DNA from: Dactylosporangium sp. AC04546
GTDB lineage: Bacteria; Actinomycetota; Actinomycetes; Mycobacteriales; Micromonosporaceae
Direction: 5' to 3'
DNA: 64,000 bases
Assembly (NCBI RefSeq): GCF_022095675.1
Contig: NZ_JAHYSG010000009.1
Span: 1 to 64,000 of the forward strand
The notes under the pieces are model-generated. The model saw nothing but the letters and a program-made list of their open reading frames with translations. It had not been told where the DNA came from and ran no database searches. Positions 51,201 through 59,116 of this stretch are shown here, piece by piece; position 1 is the stretch's first letter; each line of letters begins with the position of its first letter. A program made the position numbers and the translations under genes.

Positions 51201-53712
51201 GAGCGTCGAGTCGGCGGTCGAGCTCCTGCTCGATCCGGTCCGCGGGCGGCATGGCGATGCCCAGCTCACGCAGCGACTTCAGACTGAGCTCGATCGCCTC
51301 CGCGAAGTGGTTTCGGTGGGTGAGGCTGCGGGTCTGCACCGCCGTGGCGTCCGCACGGTCCAAGGCGGTGGTGCACAGTCCCTCGATCGTGCGGTACTCC
51401 TCGTCCGCCTCGTCCAGGCGGCCCAGGCTGTACAGCGCGGAGTGGCGGCCGGTATGGACCTCGACCAGCGTGGCGGTCTCATCCGGGGTGATCAGTCGTA
51501 GCGCGGCGGCCAGCAGCGCGTTCACCAGCGAGTAGTTCCCGGTCAGCCGCGCCTGGTCGGCGGCGCGCCGCAGCAGCCCCACCACCACCTGCCGCTCCGC
51601 GGGATCGTCGACCGCGTCGACCACCGGCAGGTACTGCTCCGCCGCCACCGCAAACAACTCCGGCACGGCCGCGAGCCGCCGGGCCATCGCCAGCCGCAGG
51701 GTCCGGAGCCGCTGCGGGCCGAGCCCGCGCAGGACCGCCTCGCGGATCCGGTCGTGGTGGAAGCGCACCGCCTGACGCGGCCCGGGCTCCACCACGAGCA
51801 CGCCATCATCGAGGGCGGGCGCCAGCCGCTGTTCCACCAGGTCCGCCGGCTCGGCGGTGGCGGTCTGCAACACGCCCAGCTCGACCCGCCCGCCAAGACC
51901 CGCCATCGCCTCCACCACCTGCCGCGACTCCGGCGGTATGGCGTCGACCCGCGCCGTCAGCAGCCCGGCGACCTCGGACCGACCCAGATGAGCGCGCACG
52001 GCCTCCGCGTCCCATCGCCACCCGGCGGCCGTGGCGGTCAGCACGCCGTCGTGTCGCAGCGCGTTGAGCAGCTCCACGATGTCGTACGGATTACCGGACG
52101 TGTACGGGTTGATCACGTCGACCAGGCCCTGCTCCGTTGCCCGGTCCGTGCGGAGCATCTCGGCAACCATCGTGACAGAGCCGGAGACCGGCAGATTGGC
52201 CAGGTGTACGTGCCGCACTCCGGGCTGTTGCAGCCACCGGGACAGCGGCGCCGCCAGCGACTGCGCCGCGTCCACGTCGGCGTCGCGGTACGCGCCCACC
52301 AGCAGCAGGCCGTCGATCTGCTCCTCACCGAGCACGAGGTCGACGAAGCCGAGCGGCGTGCGCCCAGCCCACTGCAGGTCGTCGACGAACATCACCACCG
52401 GCCGCTCTCGCGAAACGACCGCGCGCAACACGTCCACACCCATTCGCTGCGCCCGAACCTGCGCGGTCAGCGGATCGCCCGCATCGGGCGGCACGGCCAG
52501 CAGCGCCGCGAACTCCGGCGTTATCGCAGTCTCCAGACCCGCGTTCGCGCCGAGCGCCTCCAAGATCCGTTCGCGAAGCTTGCCCAGGTCGCGCTCCGGC
52601 TCGGCCAGCAACAGCCGACCCAACGCCCGAAACGCCTGGCGGACCGCGTCGAACTCCAGATCCCGCCGATACTGGTCGGACTTGCCCGCAACGAACCAAC
52701 CGTCGTGGCCCGTCACCACCGGCCGCAGCTCATCGACCAGTGCCGTCTTGCCCACGCCCGCGGCCCCACTGACCAGCACTCCCCGGCACCGGCCCGCCAG
52801 CGCATCCGCAAACGCCGCCGTCAGCTCCGCCACCTCGTCATCGCGGCCCACCAGCCGCGACGGCGGCAACAGCCGCGGCGAAACGTCATGCTCGCCGATC
52901 CGCAGGTCGGCGTCCCGCAACCGCTCCAGGTCGTAGACCACGCCGTCGGCCGTCTGGTACCGGTTCTCCGGTTCCTTCTCCAGCAGATGCATGACGATCT
53001 CGGACAGCCGGCCGGGCACGGTCGGATTCACGTCGGCGGGTGGCACCGGCGTCCGAGCCAGATGATCATGCGTGAGTCGTAACGGGTCTCCGGAACCGAA
53101 CGGCGGCTCACCCGTCGCCAGCTCGTACAGCGTCGCACCCAGCCCGTACAGGTCGGCGCGCTGGTCCACCGACCGGCCGGTCCGTCCGGTCTGCTCCGGC
53201 GCCAGATACGCCAAGGTCCCGACGATCTCGGTGTGATGTGTGAACTCGGGACGAAGCTCTGCCAACGGCAAGGCCAGCCCGAAGTCCACCAGGCACACTG
53301 CGCCGTCGCTGGAGATCACGACGTTCGCCGGCGTGATGTCCCGGTGCATCACACCCCGCCGGTGCATCTCAGCCACCGCGCGGCCCAGCCCCAGCGCAAG
53401 CCTGATCAGGTCGTCCACCGCCAGGGGTTTGGCCAACTCGGCCAGGCACGTGCCACCGACGTCCTCCACCACGACGGCCCCCGGCCACTGCGGCGCCTCC
53501 ACCAGCTGCGGGACCCCCGTGACCCCGCGCAGCCGCTCCAGGATCGCCACCTCGTGCCGCACGCGCCGCTGCGCATCCGGTCCCAGCGGTTCCTTGCGGA
53601 TGACGGTGCGCCCAGCAAGGAGTACCCGGGCAATGCGCGTGCGTTCGGTCTCATGCACTATTTCGGTCCGAACGGGTGGAACTCGGCCGGACGGCATCTC
53701 GCCGACGCCCAT
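48262..53712 (-). CDS. Giant hybrid Ser/Thr-His kinase: STK, AAA ATPase, TPR, GAF x2, histidine kinase
   Basis: An 1816-residue protein. Domains in order: Ser/Thr kinase about 20-275 (K40, HRD at 123-125, DFG at 143-145, APEQ at 171); AAA/STAND ATPase with Walker A GAAGVGKT at 316-323 and Walker B VMFVDDLQW; helical TPR-like region to about 1250; two GAF domains about 1275-1590, separated by a short DDL-rich repeat; histidine kinase with H1629 in RDLHDGAQQRL, EALTNTAKHAH N-box and DDGIGG, GGTGLVGL motifs. This is the HstK/PknK-type multi-domain layout known in some bacteria. The ATG at 53712 follows GGAGGTGT. No response regulator gene is adjacent. It is divergent from the kinase-transglycosylase gene. 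Confidence 0.92.
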   Translation of the reverse strand: MGVGEMPSGRVPPVRTEIVHETERTRIARVLLAGRTVIRKEPLGPDAQRRVRHEVAILERLRGVTGVPQLVEAPQWPGAVVVEDVGGTCLAELAKPLAVDDLIRLALGLGRAVAEMHRRGVMHRDITPANVVISSDGAVCLVDFGLALPLAELRPEFTHHTEIVGTLAYLAPEQTGRTGRSVDQRADLYGLGATLYELATGEPPFGSGDPLRLTHDHLARTPVPPADVNPTVPGRLSEIVMHLLEKEPENRYQTADGVVYDLERLRDADLRIGEHDVSPRLLPPSRLVGRDDEVAELTAAFADALAGRCRGVLVSGAAGVGKTALVDELRPVVTGHDGWFVAGKSDQYRRDLEFDAVRQAFRALGRLLLAEPERDLGKLRERILEALGANAGLETAITPEFAALLAVPPDAGDPLTAQVRAQRMGVDVLRAVVSRERPVVMFVDDLQWAGRTPLGFVDLVLGEEQIDGLLLVGAYRDADVDAAQSLAAPLSRWLQQPGVRHVHLANLPVSGSVTMVAEMLRTDRATEQGLVDVINPYTSGNPYDIVELLNALRHDGVLTATAAGWRWDAEAVRAHLGRSEVAGLLTARVDAIPPESRQVVEAMAGLGGRVELGVLQTATAEPADLVEQRLAPALDDGVLVVEPGPRQAVRFHHDRIREAVLRGLGPQRLRTLRLAMARRLAAVPELFAVAAEQYLPVVDAVDDPAERQVVVGLLRRAADQARLTGNYSLVNALLAAALRLITPDETATLVEVHTGRHSALYSLGRLDEADEEYRTIEGLCTTALDRADATAVQTRSLTHRNHFAEAIELSLKSLRELGIAMPPADRIEQELDRRLDALYQWLDHTDGADELTRPDITDPTLLAASRLIHAILPSTYIGADHTTASWLSLEALRIWTEHGPAPILLGAVNQISFAATTLRGDYAAAYRTLRRFLALGEARGYEPTTSHTRLLFALLNFWFEPVESSVQAAQRAREGLIAGGDLANAGYTYYTTATGLLECAPSLEDFVTQLAAGLAFVHRTGSEQTVQWLEAYRWLAGVLRGESSAAPGEAVPFDRYADNPQALLQVQITSAIAAAIFDDSAGLARHSAAAMLLPAIDQGFYATALARLLRGLALAGQARSSHGGERAGLLSELDEVRRWLAARAADAPENFQHLLRLLEAERAWAAGDFRVAALGFDAARRDVAQRQRPWHQALITERAARFYLAHGLEHAGYELLAEARQDYLAWGATAKVDQLDWAYPTLRPHADQSHDRSRRRSTVTTGTIDLLGILSASQALSSETSVEGLHSRVAHVLSAMTGATDVHLLPWSDDRQAWLLPAPGGDGGVIPVSTDIGTGHERAVPMSVLRYARRMRAPLVVGDATRDERFARDPYFTDVTRCSLLAVPILSRGTLQAVLLLENRLIRGAFTTERLDAVKLIAGQLAVSLDNAQLYAGFRQIADEQTALRRVATLVARGVNPDLVFAAVADEVGALFGADSTAIVRFEPDGDTTVMGRHGLDRSQPGSRGKPDPSSAMGLVQVTGRAARRDADDLADDLTDDLAEAGLPEDIAAGLRSAVASPIVVEGRVWGAMRVGSRRERLPPDTEQRLADFTELIATAIANAESRAEVTASRTRIVATADQTRRRIERDLHDGAQQRLVALALQLRAAQEAMPPALGAHLELAVAGATGALDELREIARGIHPAILTEGGLGPALRTLARRSPMPVDLDVRADGRLPEHIEVTAYYVVAEALTNTAKHAHASAVTVTVEADTADAVLRVAVRDDGIGGADFAGGTGLVGLKDRVETLGGRIVLHSARGTGTSLRVELPITAASGDTSR

Positions 53713-53873
53713 CCGACACCTCCGCGGACGGTCGGATCTCACCTCGTACTCAAGAGTGACACGAAAAATACAGAGCCGGCGAAACATCCACGCCCATTGA
53801 CCCGGGGCGGCGACATCGTGTAGAGGTCCATCGATGAACGGCATGCTCGGCGTCCTTGGGGGGCGGAGGACCG

Positions 53874-55442
53874 ATGACCGAAGCGCGTTGGACGGTGCGT
53901 GTGCCGGATGGCTACCGCGTCGGTTCGTGGCGGGTGACCCGCGGGCTGGCCAGCGGCAGCTGGAGCAGCGTGTACGCCGCCGTGCGCGATACCGGTGAGC
54001 ACGCGGCGCTCAAGTTCATCCCGACCGGGACGCTCACCTCGCGCCAGCTGTCCCACCTGGCCGACATGGCCGGTCGCGAACTGGCCGTGCACCGCCGGCT
54101 CAGCCATCCGAACCTCATCAAACTCCTCGGCAGCCTGGTCGTCGACGACCCGGCGGAGCCCGAGATCGACGGCGCGACGGTGATCGTGCTGGAGCTCGCG
54201 GAGCGCGCCGCGGCCACGGCGCTCGCCGCGACCGGAGGCGGGCTGCCGGAGGCGGGCCGGCTGATCGCCGAGGTGTGCGCCGGCCTCGCCTGCCTGCACA
54301 AGGCCGGCTGGGTGCACGGTGACCTCAAGCCGAGCAACATCCTGCTGATGGCCGACGGCTCCGTCCGGCTCGCCGACTTCGGCCTCGCCGCCGAGTTGGA
54401 CGGTACACACGCCTACCTGCCGCCCGGCGGTACCGCCGACTACGTTCCGCCGGAGCGTTGGGCCGAGGGCCTTCGGACGGGCGGGGTCGCGGTCCGGCAG
54501 ACCGCCGACATCTGGGCTCTCGGGGTCACCGCGTGCCAGCTGCTCACCGGGCAGCTGCCGTTCGCCGGCGTCACGTCCCGGGCCCGGACCGCGGCCGCCC
54601 GCCAGTTCGCCGAGGGCCGTGCTGCGCTCGCACTGCCGGACGGCCTCACGCCGCAGTGGCGTGCGTTCATCGTCGACTGCCTCGCGCCGGATCACCGCAC
54701 ACGGCAGCGGCACACGGCCGAGAGCCTGCGGCGCCGCGCGTGTGACGCGGTGGCGAAGGCCGGCGCGGTCGCGAAGACCGGCGCGGTGGCGAGGGCCGGC
54801 GCGCCGGCGCGCCGGCCTCGGCAACCCGCCCGCATCCTGGCGCTGGCCGGCATCGCCGCGGTGACGGTCGCGGGCGGCGCGGCGTACGCCAGCCGCGAGC
54901 AGGCATCCGGCGTGCCAGACGGCGTGGCCGGCTCGGCCAGCCCGACGGCGATCGGTTACGAGCGGCATTTCCGCACCGACGCGGACATCCCGCGCCAGTA
55001 CTACGACCTGATCATCGTGGCGGGCACGAAGTGCCCGGACGAGCCGGCGGTGACGCCTTATCTCGTCGCCGCGATCCTCAAGGCGGAGAGCAACTTCGAC
55101 CCGGACCTGAGCGACCCGGTGCAGAACGAGTACGGCATCGCGCGCTGGACGCCGAATGTCCTGCAGTACTACCTGCCGCCCGCGCAGCGGGACACCGAGC
55201 CGAAGCCGCCGTTCCCGCCGGAGATGTCCATCCCGCCGATGGGCGACTACCTCTGCCGCTTCGCGCCGCTCCTGCACGACGTGCCCGGAGACCCGATGAT
55301 CAATCTGGTGGCGGCCTGGCGGACCTCGGAAGCCAAGGTTCACGAAGCGGGCGGTGTGCCGGACCGGCCGGCCCTGCGCGAGTACATGCCCCGCCTGCGG
55401 GCGGCCCTCGACGCGTACCGCCCCGTCCCCCGGCCGTCCTGA
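53874..55442 (+). CDS. Ser/Thr kinase fused to extracytoplasmic lytic-transglycosylase-like domain
   Basis: A 522-residue protein. Kinase domain about 20-285: Lys47 (AALKF), HGDLKPSN at 148-155 (HGD replaces HRD), DFG at 168-170, PPE at 192-194. Then an Ala-rich linker with 18-base DNA repeats, one membrane helix about 321-340, and an outer domain about 365-510 with ILKAESNFDP (E405, the expected catalytic Glu) and YGIARWTP, the SLT lysozyme-fold pattern. The layout is that of a PASTA-type receptor kinase, with the PASTA part replaced by a wall-acting domain. ATG at 53874 after GGCGGAGGA. Confidence 0.9.
   Translation: MTEARWTVRVPDGYRVGSWRVTRGLASGSWSSVYAAVRDTGEHAALKFIPTGTLTSRQLSHLADMAGRELAVHRRLSHPNLIKLLGSLVVDDPAEPEIDGATVIVLELAERAAATALAATGGGLPEAGRLIAEVCAGLACLHKAGWVHGDLKPSNILLMADGSVRLADFGLAAELDGTHAYLPPGGTADYVPPERWAEGLRTGGVAVRQTADIWALGVTACQLLTGQLPFAGVTSRARTAAARQFAEGRAALALPDGLTPQWRAFIVDCLAPDHRTRQRHTAESLRRRACDAVAKAGAVAKTGAVARAGAPARRPRQPARILALAGIAAVTVAGGAAYASREQASGVPDGVAGSASPTAIGYERHFRTDADIPRQYYDLIIVAGTKCPDEPAVTPYLVAAILKAESNFDPDLSDPVQNEYGIARWTPNVLQYYLPPAQRDTEPKPPFPPEMSIPPMGDYLCRFAPLLHDVPGDPMINLVAAWRTSEAKVHEAGGVPDRPALREYMPRLRAALDAYRPVPRPS
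54751..54804 (+). repeat. Three 18-base tandem repeats in kinase linker
   Basis: Three near-exact copies of GTGGCGAAGGCCGGCGCG encode VAKAGA, VAKTGA and VARAGA. They form a flexible juxtamembrane linker, so copy number may vary between strains. Confidence 0.85.
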
Positions 55443-55469
55443 CCAGCCTGGCCGGAGTGCGGGGGTCAG

Positions 55470-56258
55470 TCAGGACGGCGGCAGCAGCGCGAGGTGCTCC
55501 TCGCGCACCAGGTCGAACTGCAACGCGAGCGACACGAGTGCCGCGCGCTGCCAGTCGGCCTTGTCCGGCTCGCTGTCGGCCACCGCTTCGGCAGCGGACG
55601 CCCTGACCCGCAGCTTGGTGCGGGCAAGGTAGTCGATGTGGAAGTTGATGGCCGATCGGGAGAGCCCGGCACCGCCGAGCCGCTTGAGGATCCCCGGTAC
55701 CGTGGGAATCACCGGCGAGGACGGCTCACGCAGCCGCGGTTCGCACAGCGCGACCAGCACCTTGAAGTACTTCGCGGTCTCGTCCAGCGGGAAGGCCATG
55801 CGCGTCGAGTCGGCCGGACCGTCGGGCTGCGCCTGGTGGTCGGCGTAGAGGTGCTGCGGAGCGAACACGTAGAAGACGGACGGCCGGCCGGTGCTGGGCA
55901 CGACGACCCGGGCGAACTCGAACGGGACCGGCATGTCGAGCCGGCGCGGGGCGACCTTGACGAACTCGCCGCCGCCTTCCGGGTTCTGGATCACGTAGGT
56001 GGTGCGCTGGCTGAGGTTGCTGATCAGCCAGTAGTCCTCCACGGCGGTGATCCGCCCGGCGAGGCGGGAGACGGCCGCGTCGGGCAGCACCAGGTCGACC
56101 TGGGTGTCGCGGTTTCCGCGGCCGAAGGTCGCGGCGGTTCCGGGCGCGAGATCGAGCACCGTCGGCGGATCGTCGGCGCTCTGCACGACGATGCCCCGCC
56201 CGGACACACCCGGTGCCAGGCCCGGCGCAGCGGGGCTGCCGGGGCGGTCGCTCTCCAT
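55470..56258 (-). CDS. FHA-domain protein with C-terminal winged-helix-like region
   Basis: A 262-residue protein. An FHA phosphothreonine-binding domain at about 25-110 has GRGNRDTQVDLVLPDAAVSRLAGRI. The C-terminal part (about 150-225) has a helix-turn-helix-like segment, SRSAINFHIDYLARTKLRV, resembling a winged helix. It lies convergent with the kinase-transglycosylase gene (27 bases), so it probably reads phosphorylation by that or the giant kinase. The ATG at 56258 lacks a strong ribosome site. Confidence 0.82.
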   Translation of the reverse strand: MESDRPGSPAAPGLAPGVSGRGIVVQSADDPPTVLDLAPGTAATFGRGNRDTQVDLVLPDAAVSRLAGRITAVEDYWLISNLSQRTTYVIQNPEGGGEFVKVAPRRLDMPVPFEFARVVVPSTGRPSVFYVFAPQHLYADHQAQPDGPADSTRMAFPLDETAKYFKVLVALCEPRLREPSSPVIPTVPGILKRLGGAGLSRSAINFHIDYLARTKLRVRASAAEAVADSEPDKADWQRAALVSLALQFDLVREEHLALLPPS

Positions 56259-56332
56259 ACGGCGATGGTAGGCCCTGCACATGCCTGAGCGCCGCGCTCC
56301 GGAGGCGCGACGCCCAGGCTCGACGGGTCAGG

Positions 56333-57475
56333 TCAGCAGCTCGGGATGGAGACGCCGTTGTCGGCGAACCCCTCGTCGTTGCCCCAGTTGCTCAGGAAGT
56401 AGGCGGAGACGTACTGGTTCTGCCACGACGACCCGCTGTCCAGGTCGGTCTTGAGCCACCAGTGGTTGAAGCTGCTGCCGCTGCGGATCTCGCGTCCCCA
56501 GACCTTGCAGTAGACGTAGTTGCTGCCACCGTAGAGCCATCCGGACAGCGTGGTGGACCACGCCGAGGAGAAGCCGGGGGCGTCGCCGTACGTCGTCACC
56601 CAGTACTGCTGCACCGGCTTGGCACCGCCGGAGCAGGTCGGGATCGTGACCCCGGCGTCGGTCAGAGCCTCGTCGTTGCCCCAGTTGCTCAGGTAGTAGG
56701 CGGAGACGTACTGGTTCTGCCACGGCGACCCGCTGTCCAGGTCGGTCTTGAGCCACCAGTGGTTGTACGAGGTGCTGTTGCCGACATTGCGGCCCCAGTA
56801 CTTGCAGTAGACGTAGTTCGTGCCGGCGTTCAGCGTGCCGGTCTGGGTGGTGCTCGTCGCCGAGGCGTAGCCGGGCGCGTTGGCGAAGGTGGTCACGTTG
56901 TACGGTCCGCCGCTCGGCGGAGGGTTGGTCGGCGGAGGGTTGCCGCTGGCGAGGTTGACCCCACGGGCCAACATGAACGCCATCGGGTCGGTCGTGTTGT
57001 ACTCGGTGAGCGACGTCCCGACATGCGTCTGGAAGTGCAGATGCGGCGTCCCCGAGTTGCCCGTCGAGCCCACACGGCCGATCACCTGGCCAGTGCTGAC
57101 GCTTTGACCGACGGACACCAGCGGCTGCGAGATCATGTGACAGTAGAGGGTGCCCTCGTTGGTGGAGTGGCGAATCCCGACGTACCAGCCGCACCCGTTG
57201 TCCCACTGGGCCTGCTCCACCACGCCGCCCGAGGCCGCGCGGATGTCCGTGTTCGCCGGCGCGATGATGTCGACGCCGTTGTGGCCGGGCTGCGGTCCCG
57301 TGTATCCGCCGTTGGTGGTGTAGTTCGCCAACGGCCTCACCCAGCCCGCCGCCTGAGCCGGGCCGGCCAGCGTGAACTGGACCGCTGCCACGGACGCGGT
57401 CATCAGGACCGCCGCGACCGCGAGTCGTCTCACCTTTCCGGCCCATCGGGACGGTGCTGACGCGCTTGCTTTCAT
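56333..57475 (-). CDS. Secreted M23 peptidoglycan endopeptidase with two C-terminal repeats
   Basis: A 380-residue exported protein. Signal peptide 1-43 (RRLAVAAVLMTASVAAVQFTLA, cleavage after AQA). M23 domain about 44-165, with zinc ligands H65 and D69 in HNGVD and H147 in HLHF, and catalytic H113/H145. After a Pro-rich linker come two 90-residue repeats (192-281 and 291-380) about two-thirds identical, each with two cysteines and NHWWLKTDLDSGS. The start at 57475 was chosen for the short basic signal. It probably cuts wall cross-links, the repeats binding wall or target cells. Confidence 0.92.
   Translation of the reverse strand: MKASASAPSRWAGKVRRLAVAAVLMTASVAAVQFTLAGPAQAAGWVRPLANYTTNGGYTGPQPGHNGVDIIAPANTDIRAASGGVVEQAQWDNGCGWYVGIRHSTNEGTLYCHMISQPLVSVGQSVSTGQVIGRVGSTGNSGTPHLHFQTHVGTSLTEYNTTDPMAFMLARGVNLASGNPPPTNPPPSGGPYNVTTFANAPGYASATSTTQTGTLNAGTNYVYCKYWGRNVGNSTSYNHWWLKTDLDSGSPWQNQYVSAYYLSNWGNDEALTDAGVTIPTCSGGAKPVQQYWVTTYGDAPGFSSAWSTTLSGWLYGGSNYVYCKVWGREIRSGSSFNHWWLKTDLDSGSSWQNQYVSAYFLSNWGNDEGFADNGVSIPSC
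56336..56605 (-). repeat. 90-residue C-terminal repeat B of M23 peptidase
   Basis: Encodes residues 291-380, the partner of repeat A. It ends with a cysteine just before the stop. A duplication within the gene, since DNA identity is also high. Confidence 0.85.
56633..56902 (-). repeat. 90-residue C-terminal repeat A of M23 peptidase
   Basis: Encodes residues 192-281 and aligns without gaps to repeat B at 56336-56605. Shared blocks: NYVYCK, NHWWLKTDLDSGS, WQNQYVSAY, LSNWGNDE. Likely a binding module. Confidence 0.85.
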
Positions 57476-57551
57476 GAGTTCCCCGATCGTTCGCCTGAGT
57501 GGAGATAGGCCCACGTCTGTGGGCGACCCAAGCGTGTCGAGGGGTGCTTCG

Positions 57552-57583
57552 CCGCAGTACCCGGAACCTTCCAGGTACTGCGG
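57552..57583. promoter_or_regulatory. 32-base near-perfect palindrome before M23 gene
   Basis: CCGCAGTACC and GGTACTGCGG are perfect 10-base arms; inside them GGAA-CC-TTCC continues the symmetry with one mismatch. It lies 76 bases before the M23 start and 85 after the MFS stop. It may be a terminator for the MFS gene or an operator for the M23 gene. A smaller hairpin GCCCAC-GTCT-GTGGGC is at 57509-57524. Confidence 0.55.
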
Positions 57584-57668
57584 ATCGACCGTCCCGGCCG
57601 ATACTGTCCGGCGCGCGGCTGCGTGGGTAAGGCCGCTGGTTCACGTCAGTTACGACGAGTGCGGTGTG

Positions 57669-58973
57669 TCACGGGACAGCGTCTGGAGTGCCTTGGGCCG
57701 GGAAGTCGCGCAGCGTGCGGGCCTCGGTGGCGAGCAGGGGCAGGGGAGCGGTGACGTAGAGGACGGCGAGTGCCCACATGGCAGACCGGGTTCCGAGCGC
57801 CGAGGCCAGAAGGCCTGCGGTTGCCGCACCGAACGGGATGGTGCCGAACACGAAGATCCGCGATGCCGCGGTGACCCGGCCGAGCAGGTGCGCGGGAACG
57901 AAGGTGCCGCGGAACGTCATGGTCATCACGTTCGACATCGTGGCGCCGGCCAGCGCGATGAAGGAGCCCGCCGCGAACAGCGTCAGGCGCCAGCCGTGGC
58001 CGCCGAGCGGCAGCAGCAGTACGAACGGGGCGGCCGCGACGTTCGCCACCAGATAGGTGCGGGCGCTGCCGAAGCGCCGGGACGCACGGGAGGCGAGTGC
58101 GGCGCCGAGGATGGCGCCGAGGCTGCCCACGCCGATCACCAGGCCCGCGGTCCCCGGCGCGGTGCCTTCGGTACCCACCAGAAAGACAACGCGCAGTGCT
58201 GTGAGGCCCAGCATCGCGAAGTTCGTCACCGCCGCCACCACCAACATGGCCTGCAGCAGGCGTCCGCGCATGATGAAACCGATGCCCTCGGCGATCTGGC
58301 GCAGCATGCCCGGGCGATCGCCCGCGGAAGGGCGCGGCTCCGGCTCGGACCGTAGGCCCAGCAGACAGACCGCGGACACCAGGAAGGTGACGGCGTCGAC
58401 GAGGATGCCGCTGACCGCGCCGGCTGCCTGGGCCAACAGGCCGCCAAGGCCCGGTCCGACGACCAGGGCGACCGATGCGCTGGTCTGCAGCCTGGCGTTG
58501 CCTTCCATGAGGTCTTCCGCGCCGACGAGACGGGGCAGGAACGCGTTGAACGCCACGTTGGCGAAGACACCGGCGATCCCGGCGAGCAGCGCGGCCACCA
58601 CCAGCATGGTCATGGTCAGCACGTTGGTCCAGGCCGCGATCGGGATGGCGACGAGTACCGCCGCAGCAGCGATGTCGGCGACCAGCAGTGTGCGCCGGCG
58701 CGGCCACCGGTCGACCCAGACACCGGCCGGCAGCCCGATCAGCAGCCATGGCAACCAGGTGGCGGCGGTGAGCAGGGCGACCATGGCCGGACCGGCCTGC
58801 AGGGTCGAGATGGCCACCAGCGGGAGTGCCACTGTCGTCATCGCCGAGCCGACCGCACTGGTGGACTGCCCGATCCACAGCAGGGCGAAGTTCCGCGTCC
58901 GCAGCAGCCCGCCCACAGGTCTGGGCCGTGGTGCGGGTTGGCGCTCGTCCGCGGCCACCGCATCCCCGCTCAT
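57669..58973 (-). CDS. MFS transporter (EntS/MFS_3-type exporter)
   Basis: A 434-residue transporter with about 12 membrane segments. NFALLWIGQSTSAVGSAMTTVALP, WVDRWPRRR (motif A, loop 2-3) and GIAGVFANVAFNAFLPRLV are typical of the DHA3/MFS_3 group of drug or siderophore exporters. ATG at 58973 follows AAGGAGG. Substrate unknown. The nitrilase/methyltransferase pair lies upstream on the same strand, 143 bases away. Confidence 0.92.
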   Translation of the reverse strand: MSGDAVAADERQPAPRPRPVGGLLRTRNFALLWIGQSTSAVGSAMTTVALPLVAISTLQAGPAMVALLTAATWLPWLLIGLPAGVWVDRWPRRRTLLVADIAAAAVLVAIPIAAWTNVLTMTMLVVAALLAGIAGVFANVAFNAFLPRLVGAEDLMEGNARLQTSASVALVVGPGLGGLLAQAAGAVSGILVDAVTFLVSAVCLLGLRSEPEPRPSAGDRPGMLRQIAEGIGFIMRGRLLQAMLVVAAVTNFAMLGLTALRVVFLVGTEGTAPGTAGLVIGVGSLGAILGAALASRASRRFGSARTYLVANVAAAPFVLLLPLGGHGWRLTLFAAGSFIALAGATMSNVMTMTFRGTFVPAHLLGRVTAASRIFVFGTIPFGAATAGLLASALGTRSAMWALAVLYVTAPLPLLATEARTLRDFPAQGTPDAVP

Positions 58974-59116
58974 GCGGGTCCTCCTTCCGAAGGTCGCACG
59001 GACGCCGGACACGATGTCATGGACTGAGCACTCCGGGCAGGATCACACGACGGGCCCGGAACGTCGATTGATTTAGCAGCTGGCTCACCGTTCAGCAGTC
59101 GATACGGTGGGATCGT

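Noticed and set aside
51754..53082. 442-codon plus-strand frame inside the giant kinase gene
   Set aside because: Antisense shadow; the minus-strand kinase and ATPase motifs are complete.
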